Origin: Planctomycetota bacterium | GTDB lineage: Bacteria; Planctomycetota; Planctomycetia; Gemmatales; Gemmataceae | Direction: 5' to 3' | Assembly (NCBI GenBank): GCA_016873095.1 | Contig: VGYC01000020.1 | Location: forward strand, 1 to 59,438 | DNA: 59,438 nucleotides | In this document: positions 16,607 through 26,664 of the stretch, one piece after another | Layout: each line of letters begins with the position of its first letter | How positions within the stretch are numbered: the stretch's first letter is position 1 | Translations under genes and position numbers: made by a program | Notes under the pieces: model-generated | Told to the model about the DNA's origin: nothing | Seen by the model: only the letters and a program-made list of their open reading frames with translations | Database searches by the model: none

Positions 16607-17686
16607 ATGTTGCTCATGCCGCCGACGGAAAAAAAACGGGACTTGCCCGCCTGCTATGCGATGGTCGTGCCCGGCCTCGAGGCGGTGGCCGGCGCGGAGA
16701 TCGCCGCCACGCTTGGCGGCGAAACCAGGCGCACGCAGCCGGGGCTGGTTGTGTTCCGCGCGCCGGCGGTGGATCGCTCGCTGCTGTCGCTGCGCACCAC
16801 CGAGGATGTGTTCCTGCTGGCCTGGGGCACGGATCAGCTCACGTATCGTGCCGTGGACCTGCACAGCATCACGCGCTGGACGGAGCGCGGGCCCGACTGG
16901 AAGCAACTCTTGCAAGTTCACCACGCCATCCGGCCCAAGCCGAAGGGCAAGCCGACCATGCGCCTGGTCGTGCAGATGGAAGGCAAGCACGCATACCGGC
17001 GGATCGACGCCCGCAAGGCACTGGCGCGCGGCCTCGTCGGCAAGCTGCCCGCAAGCTGGCAGCACGTCGAGGAGAACGCCGCCATCGAAATCTGGCTGAC
17101 GATCCATGGGGCCAGCGCGGTTTGCGGCGTTCGACTTTCGGACCGGACGATGCGGCACCGAGCTTACAAAGAGGCACACGTGGCTGCCTCGCTGCGGCCC
17201 ACCGTGGCGGCGGCCATGGTCCGGCTGGCCGACGTGCAGCCCGGCCAAACCGTGCTCGACCCGATGTGCGGCGCAGGGACGATCCTTGCCGAGGTTCATG
17301 CCCTGGGTCGGCGCTGCCGGCTTTTGGGCGGCGACGAGGATGCCGCCGCGCTGCGAGCCGCCAACGTCAACCTGCACTTCGACCAGGCCAAGCTGCAGTT
17401 GTGGGATGCGCGGCGCTTGCCGCTCGAGGATGCCACCGTGGATCGCGTGATCAGCAACCTACCGTTCGGCAAGCAGCTCAGCCGGCCCGAGTTGATCGGT
17501 CCGCTGTATCTTCGTCTGCTGCCCGAATTTCAGCGCGTGTTGAAAAAGCCTGGCCGCGCCGTGCTCCTCGCCGCCGACGCGCTGGCCATGCAGGACGCCG
17601 CTGGCCTCGTCGGCTGGAAGAGCGCAAGCCGCGTCTCCGTGCGGATTCTCGGACAGAAGGCGACGATCTACGTGTATGGCGTTTGA
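16607..17686 (+). CDS. THUMP-domain class I SAM-dependent RNA methyltransferase (Trm14/THUMPD-like)
   Basis: A 359-residue enzyme. The N-terminal half is a THUMP-type RNA-binding module (CYAMVVPGLEAVAGAEIAA, then TMRLVVQMEGKHAYRRIDAR). The C-terminal half is a Rossmann methyltransferase: LDPMCGAGTILAE at about residue 217 binds SAM and VISNLPFGKQ at about residue 281 is the NPPY-like catalytic loop. NLPFG in place of NPPY is the form seen in archaeal and eukaryotic Trm14/TrmN enzymes, which make N2-methylguanosine in tRNA. The target RNA is inferred from the family. A second in-frame ATG at 16616 could be the real start. The next gene begins 63 bases downstream. Confidence 0.88.
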   Translation: MLLMPPTEKKRDLPACYAMVVPGLEAVAGAEIAATLGGETRRTQPGLVVFRAPAVDRSLLSLRTTEDVFLLAWGTDQLTYRAVDLHSITRWTERGPDWKQLLQVHHAIRPKPKGKPTMRLVVQMEGKHAYRRIDARKALARGLVGKLPASWQHVEENAAIEIWLTIHGASAVCGVRLSDRTMRHRAYKEAHVAASLRPTVAAAMVRLADVQPGQTVLDPMCGAGTILAEVHALGRRCRLLGGDEDAAALRAANVNLHFDQAKLQLWDARRLPLEDATVDRVISNLPFGKQLSRPELIGPLYLRLLPEFQRVLKKPGRAVLLAADALAMQDAAGLVGWKSASRVSVRILGQKATIYVYGV

Positions 17687-17749
17687 CCAGAGCCCGGCGC
17701 CTGAGCGCGATCGGAAACACACCCGCTGGCTCGACGCGGAGACTTCTCG

Positions 17750-18619
17750 ATGCCGCCGGCGAATGACCGCAGCGTTTGCCTGGGAATCTTTGTGCTGGGG
17801 CAACTGCTGTTGCTGGTGATGAGTAATGCGACAAGCGTCTTGCATGATCTGCATGCGCATCTCTCGCGGACGGCAGGTGGCGAAGCTGAGAGGCTCGCGC
17901 CTGGCTGGACCGGGAAAGAAGGGCACGCCTGGCAGGCGTCGCAAGCGCTGGCCGCGCTCGGCAATCGCTGGGGCGAACTGACCGGGCAGACACAAGGCTG
18001 GTCGCTGTTCGCGCCAGGCGTGAGCGCGGAGTGCGTGTTTCCGGCCGTGCGGCTGCTCAGGGACGTGCCGGCCGATTCCGCCGCCGCCATTGCCGGCCGC
18101 CTGTTGCCGCTCGCCGCGGATGATCCGCTAGCGACGCTGACGCTGTATCAGATTGGACGTGGCGGCGACGAGCCGATGATGCCGGCGGCGGCCGAAGACT
18201 GGCTCTCCGACAACGAGCCGCGCGATATCGACGCGTTCTTCCGTATCGGCGACTTCCGTCTCCGTCGCTTCGAAGGAGCGCTGGCCCTGGTCTTGACGGA
18301 GTCGCCGGACGAGTCTCCCGAGAGCCGTGCCAGCCGCTGGCGTGGCGAGATCGCGAAATTCGTGAGCAGTCACTCGGCGAATATCCACGCCTATTTGCGC
18401 TGGCGTAGCGCACAGCTTCCCGGCGGTACCGACGCCCGGCAAGTCATCCTGCTGATGCGCCGTTTCCACATCACCGAGCCGGAGGAGCCGTCACTGTGGC
18501 AGGGCCCCTTCGTGATGCCCGTGGCTCGATGGCAACCGCGCGCCAGCTGGTCGGCTGACTACGGCCAGGTGGAGATGTTCAATCCCGTCACCAGGCGCTT
18601 CGAGGGAGTGCTGAAGTGA
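17750..18619 (+). CDS. Single-pass membrane protein partner of the HTTM protein
   Basis: A 289-residue protein with GGAG before the ATG at 17750. One N-terminal transmembrane segment (CLGIFVLGQLLLLVMSNATS) is followed by an extracytoplasmic domain containing TGQTQGWSLFAPGVS. That W-x-LFAP block is a pattern I associate with proteins encoded beside HTTM genes, such as DUF5819-like proteins. The end overlaps the HTTM gene start by four bases, so the two are translationally coupled and probably work together at the membrane. No catalytic motif is recognised. Confidence 0.72.
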   Translation: MPPANDRSVCLGIFVLGQLLLLVMSNATSVLHDLHAHLSRTAGGEAERLAPGWTGKEGHAWQASQALAALGNRWGELTGQTQGWSLFAPGVSAECVFPAVRLLRDVPADSAAAIAGRLLPLAADDPLATLTLYQIGRGGDEPMMPAAAEDWLSDNEPRDIDAFFRIGDFRLRRFEGALALVLTESPDESPESRASRWRGEIAKFVSSHSANIHAYLRWRSAQLPGGTDARQVILLMRRFHITEPEEPSLWQGPFVMPVARWQPRASWSADYGQVEMFNPVTRRFEGVLK

Positions 18620-19953
18620 CGAGCCCGGAACAATCAGGGACCGTCGTCGGAGCGCAACCCTGGCTCCCCTGGCCGTTGAGCACCTCGGCATGGTGGACCC
18701 GGCCCGTCCACGCGCAACGCCTGGCGGCGCTGCGCATCGGTCTGGCCGCTTGTCTGTTGCTGGACATCCTGTTCTCTTACTTGCCGCGACTCCACGATCT
18801 GTTCGGTCCGGACAGCCTGGGCACGCTGGAACTGAGCGCCTGGTGGGCCGACGCGCCGCGCTGGTCGTGGTCCATCTTCCGCGGCTTCGATCATCCGCTG
18901 ATCTCGTTGCTGGCAATGTGCATCTGGGTGTGCACGACGGTGCTGATCGGCATTGCTTGTTGCGTGCAACCGGACGACAGCGACAGGAACTGCATACGCC
19001 TCGCGTGCTTCGCGTGGACCGGCGCCGGCTCGGTTTACTTGCTTGGGCTGTGGGGGAGAGAGTTCACTGCTGGACGGACGCTGGCGGGATGGCTCGCGCC
19101 GCTGGCAGGGATGGCGCTTGCCGTCCTGTTCGCGATCCTGGACATGGCGTGTCGCCGGCGGCGGCCGCCGGCGTATCTTGTCGGCAGCGTCGCCGTCGCG
19201 GCACTGTGGGTAGGAACGGGCGTCTGGCTTGCGGTCGATAATCGTCTGGCACCGGCCGGCTGGGTCGCGGACCTGCTCTTCGTGCCCTGGGGCAAGCAGC
19301 CGGCAGCGCTAACCGTCGCTCTCGTCATCTGGGCAGTCGCAGCCGCATGCTTGCTCATCGGCTTCTGGACGCGCACGGCCGCGGTCATGGCCTGGGTGCT
19401 CTCGACGTCGTTCGCCAACATCAACCCGGAAATCGACAACGCCGGCGACACGGTCCGTGGCATCGTGCTCTTCTACTTGATGCTCACGCCCTGCGGCGCG
19501 GTCTGGTCGCTCGACCGTCTTCTGAGCCGGCGCCGGGGACAGCATCCGGGTCCCATCTGGATCGCACCGTGGGCGCTGCGGTTGCTGTTCATCCAGATGA
19601 TCCTCATCTATTTCTGCAACGGCATCTACAAGCTGAGCGGCGCCGACTGGCACAGCGGCGATAGCCTGCACTACGTGCTCGCCGACGTGACGCTGTCGCG
19701 CTTCTCCGCCGGCCAGTGTGCGTTGCCGGCATGGCTCTTGCGCGGCATGACCTGGGCCGTGCTGGTCTGGGAAGTTGGCTTTCCGGTGTGGATGCTGGCC
19801 CGGCACACGCGCATCGCCGCGCTCACCTTTGGTGTGGCTTTTCACCTCGGCATCCTGGCGACGATGGAACTCGGCAGCTTCGTGCCGTACATGCTGACCT
19901 TGTACCTGCCGCTGATTCCGTGGCGTCCCTGCCGGCGAGATGACCAGCTGTGA
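18616..19953 (+). CDS. HTTM-domain membrane protein (vitamin K-dependent carboxylase-like fold)
   Basis: A 445-residue polytopic protein starting at GTG 18616 inside the stop of the preceding gene. It has many membrane helices (for example RLAALRIGLAACLLLDILF and LLFIQMILIYFCNGIYKL) and the HTTM hallmarks: NPEIDNAGDTVRGIVLFYL, FCNGIYKLSGADWHSGDSLH and FHLGILATMELGSFVPYM near the end. HTTM is the membrane module of gamma-glutamyl carboxylase; bacterial stand-alone members have unknown substrates. The gene converges on the next one across a nested hairpin repeat. Confidence 0.85.
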   Translation: MTSPEQSGTVVGAQPWLPWPLSTSAWWTRPVHAQRLAALRIGLAACLLLDILFSYLPRLHDLFGPDSLGTLELSAWWADAPRWSWSIFRGFDHPLISLLAMCIWVCTTVLIGIACCVQPDDSDRNCIRLACFAWTGAGSVYLLGLWGREFTAGRTLAGWLAPLAGMALAVLFAILDMACRRRRPPAYLVGSVAVAALWVGTGVWLAVDNRLAPAGWVADLLFVPWGKQPAALTVALVIWAVAAACLLIGFWTRTAAVMAWVLSTSFANINPEIDNAGDTVRGIVLFYLMLTPCGAVWSLDRLLSRRRGQHPGPIWIAPWALRLLFIQMILIYFCNGIYKLSGADWHSGDSLHYVLADVTLSRFSAGQCALPAWLLRGMTWAVLVWEVGFPVWMLARHTRIAALTFGVAFHLGILATMELGSFVPYMLTLYLPLIPWRPCRRDDQL

Positions 19954-19975
19954 AAAGACCAGAGCGTGTGCGCAA

Positions 19976-20046
19976 CGTGGGGCAGGTCGCCGACCTGCCA
20001 TTGCCGCTGATGGCAGGTTGGCAACCGGTTGGCAACCTGCCCCACG
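19976..20046. repeat. Nested palindromic element between convergent genes (family C)
   Basis: The outer arms CGTGGGGCAGGT (19976-19987) and ACCTGCCCCACG (20035-20046) are perfectly complementary. Inside lie two further hairpins: GCAGGT-CGCCG-ACCTGC, and one formed by GCAGGTTGGCAACC with GGTTGGCAACCTGC. The whole element separates the convergent genes ending at 19953 and 20070 and could act as a bidirectional terminator. Confidence 0.8.
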
Positions 20047-20069
20047 AGGCACGCGCCGAGCGCGGACTT

Positions 20070-21233
20070 TCAGCCGGAGGGTCCAGAAAGCGGTTCGGCA
20101 TGGCTGGGCGCGGCGCGGCGGGACACCACGACGGCCGTCAGTTGGGCGATCACAAAACCCACGGGCAGGGCCAGAATGCTCAACAAAATGACTGCGAGCA
20201 TGGCAAGGGCTTGCCCGTAACCATAGTGACTCGCCTGTCCACTGGGCAACAACCAGTCAGGGCCGAATACGGCGAGCAGCCCTGCTCCCAAAGCGGCCAA
20301 ACCCCACGCTAAACCCAGACCGAGCGAAGTCGGCCAAGCGTGTCGGTTGCGTTGGCCCGAAAAAGCCGTGGTTGGGGAGACGATCCGTCGGCCTGCCGCC
20401 CGGCCGCCCCTCAGGCACATCACGATCCCCCCAAGCCCCACCACGCCGAGAAACGCCAAGCTGGCATAGGAAAGCGGCCAGTAGACCCACGGTTCCGGCG
20501 CCTGTGCCGTCAGCACAATGGCGTCGGCGGGCAGGTCGGCAAAGCTCCCCTTGAGCGTGTCGGCCTCACGGATGAGCGCGGGCGTGCAGGCTACCTCCCA
20601 GTTCTCGGGCAGGTGAAGGGTGACGTCCAGGCCACCGAAACTGGACCAGGCCCGCGCCGGGGCCAGCACGTAAGCGAATTGGCGGTACACCGTGGGATGG
20701 CCGCGGCGGTTGATGGATGCCTCCGCTGCGTAGCGGACCTTCAAATCGTGCCGGCCGGGCGGGACGACGACCGTGAACGCCATGGGTGTCACGTCGCGAG
20801 GCCGATGCTGCAGGTATGGTAGCCCGCTCGCGCCGCGGAGTCCCGGCGTTTGCGCGGGAGCATGCCAGCTCGCGGGCGTTTTCGTGTCTCTTGCGGGCGC
20901 ACAGGCTATTGGTCGGTCCCCCAGCCACACTTGAAAACCCGCAATGTTCGCTGACCCCGACGCGAAGAGGAGGTCGAGCTTCTTTTCCGGCCCGGGATTG
21001 TGCAGGTGATAAACGGCCTCGACCAGTGCCAGGCCATTCGTCGCCAGGGGCCGCAGATCGATGATGAGCGTCTCACTCCTGATGTCCACTCCCACCATGC
21101 CGACTGGTTCAGCCACGACCTGGCCGCCAGACGAGGGAGGCCCGACATTGGCCTGCACCACGGCCGGGATCATGAACAGGAATAGAGCCGCGCACGCGCG
21201 GAACGAATGTCGCAAGTATGCTGCAGCTAACAT
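20070..21233 (-). CDS. Secreted/membrane hypothetical protein
   Basis: A 387-residue protein from the ATG at 21233. A signal peptide (FRACAALFLFMIPAVVQA) is followed by NVGPPSSGGQVVAEPVGMVG and a beta-rich extracytoplasmic region (VDIRSETLIIDLRPL, AVYHLHNPGPEKKLDLLFAS). Three hydrophobic helices follow in the C-terminal third (YASLAFLGVVGLGGIVMCL, GLGLAWGLAALGAGLLAVFG, ALAMLAVILLSILALPVGFV). The layout resembles DUF4424-like secreted proteins, but I cannot confirm membership. The protein is probably anchored in a membrane with its folded domain outside. It stands alone, convergent with the HTTM pair. Confidence 0.7.
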   Translation of the reverse strand: MLAAAYLRHSFRACAALFLFMIPAVVQANVGPPSSGGQVVAEPVGMVGVDIRSETLIIDLRPLATNGLALVEAVYHLHNPGPEKKLDLLFASGSANIAGFQVWLGDRPIACAPARDTKTPASWHAPAQTPGLRGASGLPYLQHRPRDVTPMAFTVVVPPGRHDLKVRYAAEASINRRGHPTVYRQFAYVLAPARAWSSFGGLDVTLHLPENWEVACTPALIREADTLKGSFADLPADAIVLTAQAPEPWVYWPLSYASLAFLGVVGLGGIVMCLRGGRAAGRRIVSPTTAFSGQRNRHAWPTSLGLGLAWGLAALGAGLLAVFGPDWLLPSGQASHYGYGQALAMLAVILLSILALPVGFVIAQLTAVVVSRRAAPSHAEPLSGPSG

Positions 21234-21547
21234 TGGATGCTGGGATAGATTCCTGTTGGACTGAAAACCGTGATCTCCAGTCACTTGGCCCGCGTCACCG
21301 GCTTTGTGGAGTGTATCGGCGCGGCGTGGTGGCTGACAAGCATTTTTTCACTGCAGTCGGCTTGGAGCTTCACGGCCAGGCGGCAGAGCCGGTCGGCTTC
21401 ATGGTGTGACTCTCGCAAAACTGGGCCGGGAACTCGCGCGGAATCTGTAACAGAATGAAAAATAATGGCTTGCGACGATGGGTTACCGGCCACATGGGGG
21501 TGGGTCGTTTGGCCGGCAACTCAACCCAGCATCCTATTGCGGGCGGG

Positions 21548-23908
21548 TTACTTCGCCACGACTTTCTCGCCTTCCACCACGTCGGCAGCGTGGGCCAGCT
21601 CGATAATCTCGTCGGTGCTCGCCGGATCGACGGCGCGGCAGCTGGCGGTGAGCTGCTCGGCGATGTCGCGCAGGTCAGCTTGCCAGTCCTGCAGGGTGAT
21701 GTCGGCGGGGCAAGCCTCGGCGAACTCGCCACACAGCAGGATGAGCCGCAGACAATGGCGGAAGATGATGCCCTCCTGCTTCACCAGGTCGCGAGCCGAG
21801 ACGTATTGGTTGAAGTTGCCACCGTAGCGCAGCAATTCGCCCGCCGCCCAGACGGCATGCGTGTTCACGTCGTCCACTTCTGGATATTGCGCGTCGAAGA
21901 GCAGCCGCAGCTTCTCGGCCAGGAACGGCGGATGCTCCCACGCTTCGTCAAATGATGAGCCATCGTCGTCGTCTTCTTCGCCCTCGCCAGGGGTGGGTCG
22001 AGCGATCATCAGGCCGCGGCGAATCAAGTCCTCGTCCAGCCGGTTTCGCGCCAGCGGTCCGGGCGGCAGGTATTCCTCGAACGGCACGCGCACCTGCCGC
22101 CACAGCGAGCGCGGCACTTCCAGCACGCTCTCCAGCGCTTGCAGACGCTCGTCGCGATTGGCGATGCCGAGATGATCGAGCAGAAACGCGCCATAAAGCG
22201 GATGGATGCCGCGGAAGACCAGCAGCTTGGATAGCTCGGCGGCGGGATGTGCCAGCTCGGCGGAGTATGCGGCCACGGGAGGGCGAGGCTCCTGCCGAGC
22301 CGATTGGGAAGGGATCTTGGTTTGCGGCTCGGCGGGAGCCTCGCCCTCCCGTGCCTCCAGCGCCATCAATTCTTTCGGCGGCTCCGGTTCCAGCCGTACG
22401 AAGCCGCCGCGGGCGAGGGTGAGCAGCATGCGGTCGAGGTGCTTCTCGCCGGCCTTGATGCGTGGCTCGTCCATCAGCCGCTTGCGCAGCACGGCCCTCA
22501 CCCGCGACACCTCCGGCGAGATTGACAGCAGATACGCCAGGAGCCGCCAGGGGATGTTGCCCTTGCTGTAAAGCTTGCCCGGCGGAGCGGCTTGCAGTTG
22601 CTTGAAGTTGCTCTCGCTCCAGTAAAGGCGATTGTCGTTGCGCGTCGGCCGTTTCTTCTTGAGCGCCTTCTTCTGCTTCAACAGGCCGGGGTCGCCGGTC
22701 TTCTCCGGGATGGCGTCGTACTTCTCCTTCCAGCGGAGCAGCTTGACATCGTCCTCGTGAGCGACGGCGATGACGTAGCCCTTGTCGTCGTACTGCGGCC
22801 GGCCTGCCCGGCCGAAGATCTGCTGGGCCGTGCTGGCGTCCACCAGCTTCTGCTTGCCGAACGGCCCCTTCACCAGCGACGTCAGCAACACGGACCGCGC
22901 CGGCAGGTTGATGCCGGAGGCCAGGGTCTCCGTGCAGATGACAACGGCCAGCAGCTTGCGCGTGAACAGGTCCTCGACCACGCGACGATACTTGGGAAGC
23001 AAGCCCGCATGATGCACGCCCACGCCCCGGTGCAGCATCTGCTTCATCTTCGGGCCGACGCCTTGTGTCCAGTCGAGGCGGTTGATCTCGGCGTGTAGCG
23101 CCACCTTCTGCTGCTCGCTCACCAGCGGCAAGCCCTTGAGCTGCTCGGCGATGCTCCAGCACTCGTCGCGGTTGAAGCAGAAAACCAGCGCCGGCATCTT
23201 GCGATGGACAGCGTCTCCCTTGGCCATCGACACGAGCTCCTCGTTGAGAAGCTGATCGCCCACCCATTCATAGGTAAGCGGAATCTTGCGTTCCTTGCCT
23301 TCCACCAATTGCACCTTCCGGCCATGACAGCGCTCCAGCCAGTTCATGAACTCGAGCGCGTTGCCAACCGTGGCGGACAGCAGCAACAGCCGGACGTGCG
23401 GCGGCAGCAAGCTCAACGACAGCTCCCAGACGATGCCGCGCTCCGGATCGGCGAAGCTGTGGAATTCGTCCATGACGACGCTGTTCACCTGGCTGAAGTC
23501 AAACGCCTCGCGGTGCAGCAGGCGATTGAGCAGGATCTCGGCGACGACGGCCAGGATGCGTGCGTCGGGATTGACGCGGCGATTGCCGGTGACCAGGCCG
23601 ACATCCTCCGCCTTGAAGCCCCAGCGGATGGCGCTGGCCTGCATCTCCTGAAACTTCTGCTCGGTGAGGGCGATGAGCGGCGTCGTGTAATACGCCATCT
23701 TGCCCGCGTGCAAGGCCTCGAAGAGGGCGGCCTGGGCGATCAGCGTCTTGCCCGTCCCCGTCGGCGTGCACACCAGGACACCCTGGTCGGAGGTGAACCA
23801 GGTGAGCAGGGCTTCTTCCTGAACCGGGTAGGGGGTGTACGGAATCTGCTCGAGGTATTTCTCCGCCAGATCATCGCGCGAGATGGGTGGGGATTCTGTT
23901 CCAGCCAT
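21548..23908 (-). CDS. Ski2-like DEAD/DEAH-box helicase with an in-frame palindromic repeat
   Basis: A 786-residue helicase from the ATG at 23908, preceded by AGGAC; an in-frame GTG six codons earlier is less likely. Motif I CTPTGTGKT is at residues 47-55 and motif II is DEFH (VVMDEFHSF). Motif III is LLLSATVGN. The second RecA domain has HHAGLLPKYRRVVEDLF, ETLASGINLPAR and QIFGRAGRPQYD, which are Ski2/Mtr4/Hel308-type. The C-terminal third is helical and lineage-specific. Residues about 519-545 (REGEAPAEP...RQEPRPPV) come from a 28-bp inverted repeat inside the gene and are probably a surface linker. RNA or DNA unwinding is the family role. Confidence 0.88.
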   Translation of the reverse strand: MAGTESPPISRDDLAEKYLEQIPYTPYPVQEEALLTWFTSDQGVLVCTPTGTGKTLIAQAALFEALHAGKMAYYTTPLIALTEQKFQEMQASAIRWGFKAEDVGLVTGNRRVNPDARILAVVAEILLNRLLHREAFDFSQVNSVVMDEFHSFADPERGIVWELSLSLLPPHVRLLLLSATVGNALEFMNWLERCHGRKVQLVEGKERKIPLTYEWVGDQLLNEELVSMAKGDAVHRKMPALVFCFNRDECWSIAEQLKGLPLVSEQQKVALHAEINRLDWTQGVGPKMKQMLHRGVGVHHAGLLPKYRRVVEDLFTRKLLAVVICTETLASGINLPARSVLLTSLVKGPFGKQKLVDASTAQQIFGRAGRPQYDDKGYVIAVAHEDDVKLLRWKEKYDAIPEKTGDPGLLKQKKALKKKRPTRNDNRLYWSESNFKQLQAAPPGKLYSKGNIPWRLLAYLLSISPEVSRVRAVLRKRLMDEPRIKAGEKHLDRMLLTLARGGFVRLEPEPPKELMALEAREGEAPAEPQTKIPSQSARQEPRPPVAAYSAELAHPAAELSKLLVFRGIHPLYGAFLLDHLGIANRDERLQALESVLEVPRSLWRQVRVPFEEYLPPGPLARNRLDEDLIRRGLMIARPTPGEGEEDDDDGSSFDEAWEHPPFLAEKLRLLFDAQYPEVDDVNTHAVWAAGELLRYGGNFNQYVSARDLVKQEGIIFRHCLRLILLCGEFAEACPADITLQDWQADLRDIAEQLTASCRAVDPASTDEIIELAHAADVVEGEKVVAK
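22275..22352. repeat. 28-bp inverted repeat inside the helicase gene (family D)
   Basis: The arms at 22275-22302 (ACGGGAGGGCGAGGCTCC, then TGCCGAGCCG) and 22325-22352 are complementary at 27 of 28 positions with a 22-base spacer. The element is read in frame through the helicase as GEAPAEP on one arm and RQEPRPPV on the other. No stop codon or frameshift results. Confidence 0.9.
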
Positions 23909-23978
23909 GATTGCGTCCTGCGGCACGTTGTATGGAATCGGGGCGACGAAGACTGTAGCCGCACGTCTGGAACGGTCA

Positions 23979-24030
23979 GAACCCGAAGCGTGAGCACGGG
24001 TACTGCTTCCCTCGCTAACGCCTCGGGCTC
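23979..24030. repeat. Intergenic copy of palindromic repeat family B
   Basis: Arms at 23979-24000 (GAACCCGAAGCGTGAGC...) and 24009-24030 (CCCTCGCTAACGCCTCGGGC plus TC) form an imperfect inverted repeat. It lies between accC and the helicase gene. The arm sequence matches the perfect repeat at 6171-6221 and the half copy at 5526-5546. Confidence 0.7.
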
Positions 24031-24038
24031 TGTTAACT

Positions 24039-25385
<1,347 letters not shown>

Positions 25386-25425
25386 ATCAATCCGTGGTAA
25401 TCAATCCGTGGTAATCAACCTGTGG
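25386..25425. repeat. Tandem 14-bp repeats between accB and accC
   Basis: ATCAATCCGTGGTA occurs twice without change (25386-25399 and 25400-25413), followed by a degenerate third copy ATCAACCTGTGG (25414-25425). The third copy contains the accB stop codon. On the coding strand each copy carries the same ACCACGGAT, the only weak Shine-Dalgarno-like sequence in front of accC. Confidence 0.9.
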
Positions 25426-25918
25426 GATCCACCCGGAAGAGAACCTGGTTGTACTCGACGGCTTGCTGATTCTCGACCAGGATCTCGGCGATGGTGCCGG
25501 AGCAGTCGGCGTTGATCTCGTTGAAGATCTTCATTGCCTCGATCAGGCACACGACCGTGGAGGGCGCAACCTTGGCGCCGACCTTGACGAACGGTGGGGC
25601 ATCCGGACTGGCCGACGAATAATAGGTTCCCGGAGTCGGACTCTTGATTTCGATGAGCTTCTTGCCGGACGCAGGCTGTGACGGGGCGGTTTCGGACCTG
25701 GCTGGGCTGGCCGGCGTTACCGGATTGACAGTCGGCACGGCCGGGGCGGCCGGCGCTGGCATGGCCACCACGCCGCCCAGCGTGCGCCGCAGACGGATAC
25801 GTTGCGTGCCGTCACGCAGGTCGATCTCGCCCAATTCATGCTGGCTCATGAGAGCGACCAGCGCCCTCACCGTCCGAACATCAAATGGTCCGGGCGCCTT
25901 GTTGGCTTCGTCCGCCAC
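25415..25918 (-). CDS. accB: Biotin carboxyl carrier protein of acetyl-CoA carboxylase
   Basis: A 167-residue carrier protein. The GTG at 25918 is the likely start because AGGAGG lies 7 bases upstream; earlier in-frame starts have no such site. Residues 13-45 form the N-terminal helix-strand unit typical of AccB (DVRTVRALVALMSQHELGEI). A Pro/Ala-rich linker spans about 52-84. The biotinyl domain follows (VKVGAKVAPSTVVCLIEAMK, then IFNEINADCSG), with Lys130 in EAMK as the biotin attachment site. It acts with AccC encoded just downstream. Confidence 0.96.
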   Translation of the reverse strand: MADEANKAPGPFDVRTVRALVALMSQHELGEIDLRDGTQRIRLRRTLGGVVAMPAPAAPAVPTVNPVTPASPARSETAPSQPASGKKLIEIKSPTPGTYYSSASPDAPPFVKVGAKVAPSTVVCLIEAMKIFNEINADCSGTIAEILVENQQAVEYNQVLFRVDPTG

Positions 25919-26061
25919 CTTGCCCTCCTGTGATCTGTTAGGCAGGTCGTTGATAGGTGTTTGAGATACAGGCAAGTGCTGGGTTCGTCAACTCGGCGAG
26001 CCGGCAGCCACAGCGGGCCCGACAGCCCGCATGATGCCGGGCCGCACGCCTGGAATGCCTC

Positions 26062-26664
26062 CTACGATTCGTTCCGCAGATTGACGATTTCAACACGCAG
26101 ACGCGCTCGCTGCACAATCTCCGCGAAGAAGGCATCGACGAGACCGCGCCCGGCCGCTTTCTTCCAGTCGATTCCCGGGTCGATGGTCACGGACTTGAGC
26201 AGTACCAGTCGTTGCGCCGACAGCCGCTCGGCTACACGGGCAGACAGCGAATCGCTGGTGGTATCCCAGGAGTGTGGTAGATGGCCATCGTGCTGCTCGT
26301 CATCGAAGGCGAAATCGTACATGTCAACGATGGGAACCAGACGACAGCCTTGGGCTGCTTCGAGGTGTGGCATGTCAGGTCTGCTCAGGTGCTGAATCAC
26401 TTGCGACTGCGGCAGCACACCGGCCAGGAAATGGGCATTGAGGGTCAAGGCACGCAGCGCCAGCCAGTGGGCTCTCGTCTCGCCAAGGTGATGCCGCCGA
26501 TCCCAGTCGCGCACGCAGTCGGCCGTGGGGCCGCCGCCGGGGACGAGAAAGACACGCGCAGCACCTTGTCGCGACAGCCAGGCTTGCAGGCGCTGGCCCA
26601 AGTCCGGCAGGTCAAACAGACTGCCGCCGACCTTGACGACGATGATCTCATGCGCGTCATTCAT
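26062..26664 (-). CDS. Amino acid kinase family protein (MfnE-like), C1-cofactor pathway
   Basis: A 200-residue protein from the ATG at 26664. The amino-acid-kinase fold is shown by IIVVKVGGSLFDLPDLGQRL at the start and VFLVPGGGPTADCVRDW for the phosphate-binding loop. Toward the end are VLLKSVTIDPGIDWKKAAGR and GLVDAFFAEIV. The family phosphorylates carboxyl, phosphate or alcohol groups. This short version resembles the kinase encoded in tetrahydromethanopterin/methanofuran gene clusters of methylotrophs and archaea (MfnE type). The start overlaps the upstream gene, a probable H4MPT-pathway protein, by 8 bases, which supports that role. The precise substrate is inferred. Confidence 0.72.
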   Translation of the reverse strand: MNDAHEIIVVKVGGSLFDLPDLGQRLQAWLSRQGAARVFLVPGGGPTADCVRDWDRRHHLGETRAHWLALRALTLNAHFLAGVLPQSQVIQHLSRPDMPHLEAAQGCRLVPIVDMYDFAFDDEQHDGHLPHSWDTTSDSLSARVAERLSAQRLVLLKSVTIDPGIDWKKAAGRGLVDAFFAEIVQRARLRVEIVNLRNES

